Below are positions 24,316 to 32,440 of a stretch of 64,000 nt of DNA, piece after piece. Position 1 is the stretch's first letter, and each line of letters opens with the position of its first letter. The stretch is from the NCBI RefSeq assembly GCF_017874535.1, contig NZ_JAGGLS010000002.1, positions 62,001 to 126,000 of the forward strand, written 5' to 3'. The notes beneath the pieces are model-generated. The model did not search any database. It was not told the DNA's origin and saw nothing but the letters and a program-made list of their open reading frames with translations. The translations under genes were made by a program, and so were the position numbers. The stretch is from Anaerococcus nagyae (GTDB lineage: Bacteria; Bacillota; Clostridia; Tissierellales; Peptoniphilaceae).

Positions 24316-25378
24316 AAGTTTATTTGATATAAGCTATTTAATACTTGTAATAGCTTTGGGTGTAAGATTAGTTTTAGAAGATAGGAAAGAGGCAAAGCTT
24401 TTTGGCATAATGGCTATTATTTTAGGATTGGGTGATAGTTTTCATTTGATTCCTAGAGTAATATCTTATTTAAGTCCAGGTGGATTTGAAGCTAATGTAA
24501 ATGCTTTATCTTGGGGAAAATTTGTCACAAGTATTACAATGACTATTTTTTATGTTCTATATTATTATTTTTATAGAAAACAGACAGGAGATTATGATAA
24601 CAAAAAGAAAATACTAGTATACGTTCTCTCTATCATTAGAGTACTGTTAGTTTTTATGCCACAAAATAACTGGGGTACAGCTAATGAAGCTTATGAGTGG
24701 GGGATTTATAGAAATATACCATTTTTAATCTTAGGTATACTTTTAATTATTTGGTCTTATAAAGAGAAAGAAAAACCTGGTCTTAAAAATATGTGGTGGC
24801 TAATATTACTAAGTTTTGCATTTTATATACCTGTAGTATTATTTAGTAAAAAGTATCCTGCTGTCGGTGCTTTAATGATGCCAAAAACTATAGCTTATTT
24901 ATTAATAGTAGTATTTGGATTTAAATATTTTGTAGATGGATTTAATAAAAGCTCAATACTTAAAACATCCGTAACTTTTGTCATTTTTGGAATATTTGCT
25001 GGAGCATTTTCAAGAAAGTTTACTAAATATTATAGCTTTTTAGGTCCAACATATTTAAAATTAGTCCATACTCATACACTTGTACTTGGATTTTTAACTC
25101 TAATGGGTGTCTATTTATTAGTCAAAAATTACGATAGAGAGAGAATATTGACTTTAAAAAAATCTTACCACACTTATATAATAGGATTTACAATATTTAT
25201 TGTTAGTATGCTATTAAAAGGCATCTATACAGTTGTTAGTCAAGGCCAAGAAACCATTAGCTTAGCTGCCATATCTGGTGTTGCTGGAATTGGTCACACA
25301 GTTTTAACAATAGGAATGTTTTGGATGTTTTATAAGATCTATAAATATGAAAAGCTAGATTTAGCTAACAAGAAATAG
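24302..25378 (+). CDS. DUF2871-containing membrane protein, two-part
   Basis: 358 residues with about eleven membrane segments. The last third (from near 220: FGIFAGAFSRKFTKYY then LKLVHTHTLVLGFLTLMGVY) is the DUF2871 domain, which usually occurs as a stand-alone protein of about 140 residues. The first 215 residues (SYLILVIALGVRLVLEDRKE, GLGDSFHLIPRV) form a separate hydrophobic module. His residues in HLIPRV, HTHT and GIGHT could bind haem or metal, but this is speculation. The start overlaps tetR by 14 bases and both share a TetR-controlled promoter. Confidence 0.75.
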   Translation: MEIGESLFDISYLILVIALGVRLVLEDRKEAKLFGIMAIILGLGDSFHLIPRVISYLSPGGFEANVNALSWGKFVTSITMTIFYVLYYYFYRKQTGDYDNKKKILVYVLSIIRVLLVFMPQNNWGTANEAYEWGIYRNIPFLILGILLIIWSYKEKEKPGLKNMWWLILLSFAFYIPVVLFSKKYPAVGALMMPKTIAYLLIVVFGFKYFVDGFNKSSILKTSVTFVIFGIFAGAFSRKFTKYYSFLGPTYLKLVHTHTLVLGFLTLMGVYLLVKNYDRERILTLKKSYHTYIIGFTIFIVSMLLKGIYTVVSQGQETISLAAISGVAGIGHTVLTIGMFWMFYKIYKYEKLDLANKK

Positions 25379-25399
25379 ATATAAATTAATAATTAAACA

Positions 25400-25446
25400 A
25401 ATAGAGGATTAGCTAATAACTGAAAACTAGTCCTCTCTATTTTTTA
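25400..25446. terminator. Bidirectional terminator
   Basis: AATAGAGGA pairs with TCCTCTCTATT around a loop, with A-rich sequence before and TTTTTT after. It lies between the convergent DUF2871 and nucleotidase genes and probably serves both. Confidence 0.6.
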
Positions 25447-26988
25447 TTATATGCCCTTATATCCTATAATATTTACAGTCGGATAATTATTGATTGTTAC
25501 TTCTTTTTTTTCTTTGATGTAGTCAAATATTAATTCTGGCATTTCTTCAGATGATTCCCATATAATTTGATTTCCATTAAGTACGGGAAAATCACCTCCT
25601 CCAATAGCTCTATAATTATTAGTAGCAAGAATAATCTTTTGATCGTCTTTTACATCATGACCGTGATATTTTAAACTAGTTAATCTATGACCAATATCTT
25701 TACTGTAATCATAAGTGTATTCAATTCCGGAATATATATCATAATTAAATATAAAATACTCTGGATTTTGAACAATCATACCTTCCTCATCTAGCATAAA
25801 ATAATTAGAATTGAATTCTAAAATTTGTTTTAAATCCTTCCCAGTAATCTCAAGCTTCATCAAAGTGTTATTAAATATATAATTGTTAATAATATCACGC
25901 ATAGTTATATCTTCATCAAATCCTTTAGTTTCTATTGTAAAAATAGGTGTTGCTGCAATATCTGTCCTTGCATATTCCATTTGAATTTGATTAATGAGAT
26001 TGATATACGGATGACCATTTATCTGAGCTTGCATTATAGAGTCTACTTTTGCATTAGTTTTGATAAATCCACACGAAATATCTAAGAATTTTTGAACCTT
26101 ATTCATATCTTTTTTTATATGATTTTCTAACTTGAGGTCAGGAGTAAACTCTGATAAGTCAATTATTTTTGATTCTTTATTTATGATTTTTTTGTTTTCG
26201 TTAATTTCTAAAGTGATTTCAGCAATTGCTCTGCCCGCAAAACTAGCTTGTACTACTGGTATATTGTTATACACACCTGCTATTTCTTGGTGAGTATGAC
26301 CAGTTAAGAGGATATCAAAGTCTAAACCTGAATATAATAAGTCATAAGCTTCATTTTCTCCAGTTTGGACTTGTATTTCATTGCCCGACTCTAAATCTTT
26401 TGCAAATCCTCCGTGATAAGAAATAATTATGATATCGCAATTTTTTTTATTGCGTAAAAAAGGAACATAATAATTAGCGGTATTTAATGCAGATTTAAAT
26501 GCTAAACCTTTTATATTTTTAGGATTTTCCCAATGAGGTATGTATTGAGTTACTAGACCTAATATACCAATTCTAATTCCTTTAATTTCTTTTATAGTAT
26601 ATGGACTTATATCTAAGTAATTATTTGATTCTTGAATTGTATTAGCAGAAAGTACAGGGCATTTGACATGATTTATATAAGATCTTAAATAATCTTGACC
26701 GTAATTAAAATCATGATTGCCCAAAATAATACAATCAGTTCCTAACAAATTGTAAGAATCTGCTAGATTTTTTGGATCATTATTGTTGTGATAAAAAGTC
26801 GCAAGTGGAGAGCCTTGCAAATTATCTCCATTATCTATATAAATTACATTTTGATTTTCTTCTTTTACCTTATCAATATAAGTTTTTGCCCTAGACATAG
26901 AGAAAGTTTCTTTTCTAGATGGCACTTTAAATGAGTCAGTTGATATGTGTGAATGTATGTCAGTAGTTTCTAAAATTATTAGTTTCAT
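25447..26988 (-). CDS. 5'-nucleotidase/2',3'-cyclic phosphodiesterase family protein
   Basis: 513 residues, UshA-type. Metallophosphatase domain: D10 and H12 in TTDIHSH, DNGDNLQGS (52-60), GNHDFNYG (N91, H92), SYHGGF and GHTHQEI supply the two-metal site. The C-terminal domain (from about 330: IATDIAATPIF, MRDIINNYIFNN, ATNNYRAIGGGDFP) is the nucleotide-binding 5_nucleotid_C domain. Unlike exported relatives it lacks a signal peptide and cell-wall anchor, so it acts in the cytoplasm, as do YfkN-like proteins trimmed to one unit. AGGAG precedes the ATG on the minus strand. Confidence 0.88.
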   Translation of the reverse strand: MKLIILETTDIHSHISTDSFKVPSRKETFSMSRAKTYIDKVKEENQNVIYIDNGDNLQGSPLATFYHNNNDPKNLADSYNLLGTDCIILGNHDFNYGQDYLRSYINHVKCPVLSANTIQESNNYLDISPYTIKEIKGIRIGILGLVTQYIPHWENPKNIKGLAFKSALNTANYYVPFLRNKKNCDIIIISYHGGFAKDLESGNEIQVQTGENEAYDLLYSGLDFDILLTGHTHQEIAGVYNNIPVVQASFAGRAIAEITLEINENKKIINKESKIIDLSEFTPDLKLENHIKKDMNKVQKFLDISCGFIKTNAKVDSIMQAQINGHPYINLINQIQMEYARTDIAATPIFTIETKGFDEDITMRDIINNYIFNNTLMKLEITGKDLKQILEFNSNYFMLDEEGMIVQNPEYFIFNYDIYSGIEYTYDYSKDIGHRLTSLKYHGHDVKDDQKIILATNNYRAIGGGDFPVLNGNQIIWESSEEMPELIFDYIKEKKEVTINNYPTVNIIGYKGI

Positions 26989-27212
26989 AATACTCCTAAG
27001 TTTTATTATATAGCAGTCATTAAAGTATTAGTATATATTTACTTGGTGTAATTGTAAAGTACATAAATTATTTAAAATTAAATTTACTTATATTTCCATT
27101 AAGATAAATATAGATTAAAGAAAATAACTAATTATCTCATATAATTACAGTTAATATTATAATTTATTCTTATACGTATTTTTCTATTTGTCCTAGATTT
27201 TTTAATAGACAT

Positions 27213-27253
27213 CAAAAAATGCTAACCACTATTAATTATTATAGTAGCTAGCA
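27213..27253 (-). terminator. Rho-independent terminator of the radical SAM gene
   Basis: On the minus strand TGCTAGCTACTAT pairs with ATAGTGGTTAGCA, followed by TTTTTT (27213-27219). It lies 15 bases after the stop. Confidence 0.65.
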
Positions 27254-27267
27254 TTATTATATAGTTA

Positions 27268-28158
27268 TTATCGGGCTTCTCTTTGGTTTGTCATATCTAA
27301 AATTTCGGGATCAATTGTTTCTAAAGCATATTTAAGTTTCTCAATCATTTTTTGTTTTTTATCCATATGACCGCTGACACTTACCATATTTACCATATGT
27401 GCTGAGGAATATAAAGTTTCATTTGGCATTTCTAAATTTTCAAGTAGGTATATTTGCTCTTCTAAATTTTCCCTATTAGTTGTTTCTATAAATTCCCCAC
27501 GTTCTCTCATGTAATAAAGAGGGGACCCCTCATTTACAGCAGTACTCATTATATACACACCTTTAGGTGGATAATAGTTGAGTACTTTGGCAGTTTCTTT
27601 AGCGTTTATTAAAGAATTGCCAGATCCTGCAATTCCCTGCATCACAATTGCATGATATTCTATACCTGCTACTTTCATCTTATCTAGACCTCGATAATAT
27701 CCATCTAGATTTGTACCTTTATTTATATAATCAAGAGCTTTTTGATATCCTGTTTCTACTCCAAACCAAAGCTCATTATAACCTGCTTCTTTAAGTTTTT
27801 TCATATCATCTAAAGTTTTATTTTCTAGATTATAAAATGAGCAATATGCTGTTATTGTTTTACACTCTGGTATATATTCCTTTATTAATTCTGCAATTTT
27901 TAGTAATTTTTCTGTAGGTAAAGTAAAAGGATCTCCATTTAAAAGGTATATTCTCTCAAAAGGTTTTAGTTTTCTTTGAAATGAATTACTAAGCTCAATT
28001 ATATCACTTTTTACATCTTCTAGAGGTGATATGCCATATTTTGTTTGCTTATACATTGTGCAAAAAGCACATTTATTATGTGAACACCCATAAGTAACTT
28101 CTAAAAGAGGGGTATAAGCTTCTAGAGGCGGTCTATAAACTTGACCAGTATAATGCAT
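27268..28158 (-). CDS. Radical SAM protein
   Basis: 296 residues. C25, C30 and C33 in YGCSHNKCAFCTMY form a CX4CX2C cluster motif, the variant spacing found in one radical SAM family of Firmicutes (often labelled coproporphyrinogen oxidase-like or B12-independent). LLNGDPFTLP and WFGVETGYQKAL are the SAM-barrel motifs after it. Reaction unknown. ATG 28158 (MHYTGQVYRPP) is chosen because AAAGGAG lies 5 bases upstream on the minus strand; an in-frame ATG at 28179 would place the SD inside the gene. Confidence 0.85.
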   Translation of the reverse strand: MHYTGQVYRPPLEAYTPLLEVTYGCSHNKCAFCTMYKQTKYGISPLEDVKSDIIELSNSFQRKLKPFERIYLLNGDPFTLPTEKLLKIAELIKEYIPECKTITAYCSFYNLENKTLDDMKKLKEAGYNELWFGVETGYQKALDYINKGTNLDGYYRGLDKMKVAGIEYHAIVMQGIAGSGNSLINAKETAKVLNYYPPKGVYIMSTAVNEGSPLYYMRERGEFIETTNRENLEEQIYLLENLEMPNETLYSSAHMVNMVSVSGHMDKKQKMIEKLKYALETIDPEILDMTNQREAR

Positions 28159-28280
28159 AAAAACTCCTTTCTTTTTCATTATACTTTAAATGATTAGGTA
28201 TATAAATGATAGATATTTATGGACTATAATTTTATATATGATAAAATATAAAATATTGAAATTAACCTAAGGGGGATCTA

Positions 28281-29171
28281 ATGACAGACTATATATTAAG
28301 TTGTGAGTCCACAATGGACTTATCAGTAGATTATATAAAAAATAACTTAGACGTTAGTGTTATCAATGCTAATTATGAATTAAATGGAGAAAATTATTTA
28401 GATGATTTTGGTCAAAGTTTAGATATGAAGAGCTTTTATAATAATATGAGAGAAGGTGCTAAACCAACTACTTCAAGAATCAATACTGGAGAGTATGTAA
28501 ACTATTTAAAACCTCTATTAGAAAGTGGACAAGATGTAATCCATGTTTGTTTATCAACAGGGATGTCTGGTCAGTTTGATTCTCTGTTAGAAGCTATTGA
28601 AATCTTAAAGGAAGAATATCCAGAAAGAAAAGTTTATCCAGTAGACTCTAAGATGGCTTCATCAGGAGTAGGATTATTAGTATCAAAGCTTTCTAAATTA
28701 AAAAAAGAAGGTATGGCTATAGATGATCTTTATAATTGGGCTGAAGAAAATAAACTTCATGTTATAAGTTATACTAGTAATGAAAACTTAGAATATGTTG
28801 CTAGAGGCGGTAGGATTTCTAAGACAGCAGCAAGTATTGGTGGAGTTTTGCACATTTGTCCATTAATCGAGGTTGATGATGAAGGTCGTATGATAGTTAC
28901 TGGTAAGATTAGAACAAGAAAAAAACTTTTAAAAGCTATAATTTCTAAAATAGAAGATAATGCTATAGGTGGTAGTGATTATAATGATCAAATTTTTATA
29001 TCTAATGCTGATAATATGGAATTAGTAAATGAGATAAAATCCATGATTGAAGAGAAGTTTCCTAATATAGATGGCGGGGTACAAGCATTTGATATAGGAC
29101 CTACCATAGGTAGTCATATAGGCCCTGGTGCAATATCAATATTTTACTGGGGGAAAGAGAGAATGGACTAA
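28281..29171 (+). CDS. DegV family fatty-acid-binding protein
   Basis: 296 residues covering both DegV domains. The start YILSCESTMDLS holds the conserved S/T in the lipid pocket. KPTTSRINTGEYV and CLSTGMSGQFDSL carry the residues that grip the fatty-acid carboxylate, and the second domain shows RGGRISKTAASIGGVLHI, a strong family signature. Members (FakB-like) hand fatty acids to the kinase FakA; no fakA is present here. AAGGGGGATCTA is the SD. A long hairpin terminator follows. Confidence 0.9.
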   Translation: MTDYILSCESTMDLSVDYIKNNLDVSVINANYELNGENYLDDFGQSLDMKSFYNNMREGAKPTTSRINTGEYVNYLKPLLESGQDVIHVCLSTGMSGQFDSLLEAIEILKEEYPERKVYPVDSKMASSGVGLLVSKLSKLKKEGMAIDDLYNWAEENKLHVISYTSNENLEYVARGGRISKTAASIGGVLHICPLIEVDDEGRMIVTGKIRTRKKLLKAIISKIEDNAIGGSDYNDQIFISNADNMELVNEIKSMIEEKFPNIDGGVQAFDIGPTIGSHIGPGAISIFYWGKERMD

Positions 29172-29206
29172 GCTAATTCATATTAAATACTAATGTATTT
29201 AAACGA

Positions 29207-29272
29207 AAGCCTACTCTTAGAAAGCTTAAAGGGTTAACTGAATTAAGCTTTCTTTAAGTAAGGCTTTTTTTA
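29207..29272 (+). terminator. Rho-independent terminator
   Basis: AAGCCTACTCTTAGAAAGCT and AGCTTTCTTTAAGTAAGGCT form a long stem with a few bulges, followed by TTTTTT. Confidence 0.75.
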
Positions 29273-29544
29273 TTTGTAATAATAAAGTTTTTTCAAAAGA
29301 GATAATTATAATTAATCGTCATTATTGTATAATACTTATTGTCAATATATTTCTAATTTGTTAAAATTTATATATAGGAAGTATATTTCTTTTTAATGTA
29401 TAGATATTGAAATCGATTACCTACTTAAATAGAATACTATGAATATTATATTTAGATTTACAAGTATGTGAGTATTAAATATGTTATAGAGTTTATGTTA
29501 AATACTTCTTAATAAATTTAAAGATTAGAGGGGATTTATAAAAT
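29273..29544. other. AT-rich gap with upstream region of DUF1576 gene
   Basis: No gene seen. TTGTATAATACT at 29325-29336 could be a -10 region. GAGGGGAT at 29528-29535 is the SD for the next gene. Confidence 0.3.
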
Positions 29545-30789
29545 ATGAAAAAATTAAATGATTTTTGGTACAAAAATTTTTATATAGCAAGCTTTATTCT
29601 TATTATTTATGGACTTTTAATAAGTCCAATAAGAGATACTTTATTTGGTTTATTCAATATAATTAAGTCATCAAGTGTTCTTGTATCTGACTATATGGAA
29701 ATTGGTGGACTTGGTGCAAGCTATGTTAATGCTGGTTTGATGTTACTATTTACTATCATGCTAGCTAAGAAATGTGATGCAAGGTTAACAGGGGCATTAA
29801 TAGCAGCTATGTTTACTGTAACAGGCTTTAGTTTTTTTGGAAAAAATATAGTAAACTCTATTCCTCTAATGCTCGGTGTTTATTTATATATTAAGTTAAA
29901 AAATCTTAAATTGGCAAATTATATGCATATTGTTTGTTTTGTAACTGGTTTAAGTCCTATAGTTAGCTTATTTATGTTTTCACTTGGATTTAAGTTAAGT
30001 ATAGGTATAATTTTAGGAATTATTGTAGGTATACTAGTTGGTCTTATAATAATTCCACTATCAAGTTCGATGCTAAAGTTTCATGATGGCTACTCTTTAT
30101 ACAATGTTGGATTTTCTTTAGGAATAATTGCTATAGTTTTAGTTGGAATCTTAAGAATGTTTGATAAAGAAATTCCTAGAGTTAGCTTAATTTATTATGG
30201 TAATGACACATACACTATTATATTTTTGTTAGTGCTTAGCTTAGGATTGATGTCATATGGCATAATAGAAAATAAGGGACTAAATGGTTATAAGGAGATT
30301 TTAGAAAGTAGTGGTAGGCTTGTGACTGATTTTACTATTTTCTCTAATAGATATTTGGTGATTTTTAATATAGGTTTAATGGGACTTATATGTGTTGGGT
30401 TCGTATTTTTAAGTGGAGGCAAATTTAATGGTCCAATAGTTGGTGGTATATTAACTGTGATGGGATTTAGTGCATTTGGTAAGCATCCCAAAAATGTATT
30501 GCCAATAATGATGGGGGTTTATATTGCTAGTATGGTAAATAAATATGAACCTTCTAGTACACTTGCTGTTTTAACTGCTTTATTTTCTACAACTATAGCA
30601 CCTATAGCGGGAGAATTTGGTATAATTGCTGGTATATTTGCAGGATTTATTCATAAAGCAGTAGCTACAAATGTTACATTAATCCATGGTGGAATTAATC
30701 TATATAATAATGGACTTGCAGGCGGGATGGTTGCAGCGGTTTTAGTTCCTCTTTATAAGAGTTTTGTTGAAAGGCGTAATCATGATTAG
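29545..30789 (+). CDS. DUF1576 integral membrane protein with internal duplication
   Basis: 414 residues, about twelve membrane segments. Two halves repeat the same motif: ALIAAMFTVTGFSFFGKN then SIPLMLGVYLY (about 90-120), and PIVGGILTVMGFSAFGKHPK then VLPIMMGVYIA (about 297-330). LIHGGINLYNNGLAGGMVAA near the C-terminus parallels MLKFHDGYSLYNVGFSLGII in the first half. An inverted-topology transporter built by duplication fits. The DUF1576 family has no known substrate. A good SD (GAGGGG) is present. The next gene overlaps its end. Confidence 0.82.
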   Translation: MKKLNDFWYKNFYIASFILIIYGLLISPIRDTLFGLFNIIKSSSVLVSDYMEIGGLGASYVNAGLMLLFTIMLAKKCDARLTGALIAAMFTVTGFSFFGKNIVNSIPLMLGVYLYIKLKNLKLANYMHIVCFVTGLSPIVSLFMFSLGFKLSIGIILGIIVGILVGLIIIPLSSSMLKFHDGYSLYNVGFSLGIIAIVLVGILRMFDKEIPRVSLIYYGNDTYTIIFLLVLSLGLMSYGIIENKGLNGYKEILESSGRLVTDFTIFSNRYLVIFNIGLMGLICVGFVFLSGGKFNGPIVGGILTVMGFSAFGKHPKNVLPIMMGVYIASMVNKYEPSSTLAVLTALFSTTIAPIAGEFGIIAGIFAGFIHKAVATNVTLIHGGINLYNNGLAGGMVAAVLVPLYKSFVERRNHD

Positions 30790-31126
30790 AGAAAGAGAAA
30801 AAGCAATAAAAATATTAAATGTAATTTTAGAATATTATGTCCAACATGAATTTTCTAGTATAAAAACTCAAATATCGGTAGATAGTCATAGAACAATAAT
30901 AATGATTGAAGGAGAAGTCGATCCTAAAAATTTGAAAGTTAAAGACTTAGAAAGTATTCTTAATCATCCTAGGTTACCAGAATACGACGATTATTATGAT
31001 AGCTTACTTACATCAAGCGATGAAAATCAAATCAATGCAGTTGGATATCTAGTAGATGCTGCATATGTTAAACTAAAGGGAAATAATCTACAAATAAATC
31101 TTCTAAGAGATAATATTTTAGACTGA
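30782..31126 (+). CDS. Hypothetical soluble partner of DUF1576 protein
   Basis: 114 residues, acidic, alpha/beta, no membrane segment: MIREREKAIKILNVILEYYV, then a strand pair (THRTIIMIEGEV-like, written DSHRTIIMIEGEVDP) and a helical end. ATG 30782 overlaps the DUF1576 stop by 8 bases, and AAAGG (30770-30774) is its SD, so translation is coupled. An in-frame TTG at 30764 is less likely. I do not recognise a family; coupling suggests a regulatory or accessory subunit of the transporter. Confidence 0.6.
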   Translation: MIREREKAIKILNVILEYYVQHEFSSIKTQISVDSHRTIIMIEGEVDPKNLKVKDLESILNHPRLPEYDDYYDSLLTSSDENQINAVGYLVDAAYVKLKGNNLQINLLRDNILD

Positions 31127-31437
31127 CTTTGTAGTTAAAATTTATGAAATAATAATGATAGAGTTATTTTATATTAGATCTTTTGATCAAATTAAAATAT
31201 GATAAGTAGTATCAAAAGAGAAATAATTATAGGCTAATGTGACTAAAATATATTGATACTACTAATAAAAACAATCTTATAAGTTTTTTAAATTAAGAAT
31301 ATCCTATATTTAATATTTTATAGACGATAATTTATTGGGTATTATGTAATTGTCAGTATTGATTATATTTTTAAAATTTTGTTTGCACTTATAATTAAAT
31401 CATATTTGCATTCAAGGATTAATTAAGGAGAAAAAAT
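31127..31437. other. AT-rich gap before PanE-like gene
   Basis: 311 bases without a gene. It contains GATCTTTTGATC (31178-31189), a short palindrome, and the SD AAGGAG at 31426-31431. Confidence 0.3.
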
Positions 31438-32361
31438 ATGTTAGTTTATATTGCAGGAAGTGGTGCCATGGGCTGCACTATTGGATATAAGATTAGTAAA
31501 AATTCTGACAATGAAGTTATCTTATTAGATTATTGGCAGGATCATATAGATAATATAAATAATAATGGTCTTACTGTAAAGGGAGAATTTGATGATAATA
31601 TAAAAATTCAAGCCATGAAACCTAGCGAAGCTAGTAAAAAAGCTGATTTAATAGTAGTTATGACAAAGTCTATGTATTTAAAAGATATGATGGAAGCTAT
31701 ATCTCATCTTATAGATGAAAATACTCAAATTCTTTGCTTACTAAATGGCATGGGACATGAAGAAATCTTGAAAAATTATGTAAATTTAAATCAAATTAAT
31801 ATGGGAGTTACCATATGGGCAGCAGCTCTAGAAGAGCCTGGTTCTATTACTATTAGAGATATAGGCACTATAGATGTTCAAAATATAGGTGGTAATGAAG
31901 AAGCTGGCAAAAAGGTAGCTGATATATTAAATGAAGGTAAGCTAAATGCACGCTATGATAAAAATGTAATGTATGCTATTTGGAGAAAAGTTATGGTAAA
32001 TGGAACTATGAATTCTATGACAGCTTTACTAGAGTGTACAGTTGGAGAATTTTTTGCAATAGATGCTCATGAGAGAATAATTGATGAGCTTGTAAAAGAA
32101 TTTGTAGAAGTAGGCAATGCAGATGGAGTAAACCTTGATAAAAAAGAAATGCTAGATTATATACGCGAAACATCAAAAGCAGCTAAAGATCATTACCCAT
32201 CTATGTATCAAGATTTAGTAGAAAGAAATAGAAAAACAGAAATAGACTTTATTAATGGAGCGGTAGTTAATAAGGGTAAAACTCATAATATAGCTACTCC
32301 ATATAATGAAATAATAACTCAGTTAGTTCATGCAAAAGAAGAACTAAATGATGCAAAATAA
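31438..32361 (+). CDS. 2-dehydropantoate 2-reductase family protein
   Basis: 307 residues. The N-terminal Rossmann motif is IAGSGAMGCTIGY (GxGxxG at 7-12), MTKS follows near 78 and LLNGMGHEEIL near 100-110. The C-terminal helical domain has WRKVMVNGTMNSMTALL with the catalytic-type Lys and Asn, and SMYQDLVERNRKTEIDFING with the conserved Glu before INGA. It reduces ketopantoate to pantoate with NADPH in coenzyme A synthesis, but many ApbA/PanE paralogues act on other 2-keto acids. No panB or panC here, so the pathway role is uncertain. Confidence 0.82.
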   Translation: MLVYIAGSGAMGCTIGYKISKNSDNEVILLDYWQDHIDNINNNGLTVKGEFDDNIKIQAMKPSEASKKADLIVVMTKSMYLKDMMEAISHLIDENTQILCLLNGMGHEEILKNYVNLNQINMGVTIWAAALEEPGSITIRDIGTIDVQNIGGNEEAGKKVADILNEGKLNARYDKNVMYAIWRKVMVNGTMNSMTALLECTVGEFFAIDAHERIIDELVKEFVEVGNADGVNLDKKEMLDYIRETSKAAKDHYPSMYQDLVERNRKTEIDFINGAVVNKGKTHNIATPYNEIITQLVHAKEELNDAK

Positions 32362-32367
32362 TATCTA

Positions 32368-32403
32368 AAAAAAGGACTAAGATAAATTCTTAGTCCCTTT
32401 TTA
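32368..32403. terminator. Bidirectional terminator
   Basis: AAAAAAGGACTAAG and CTTAGTCCCTTTTT form a strong stem between the convergent reductase and ppdK genes, with an A run on one side and a T run on the other. Confidence 0.75.
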
Positions 32404-32440
32404 CCTTTTTAGATATTAATAGTTATGGAGGTCTACTAAT

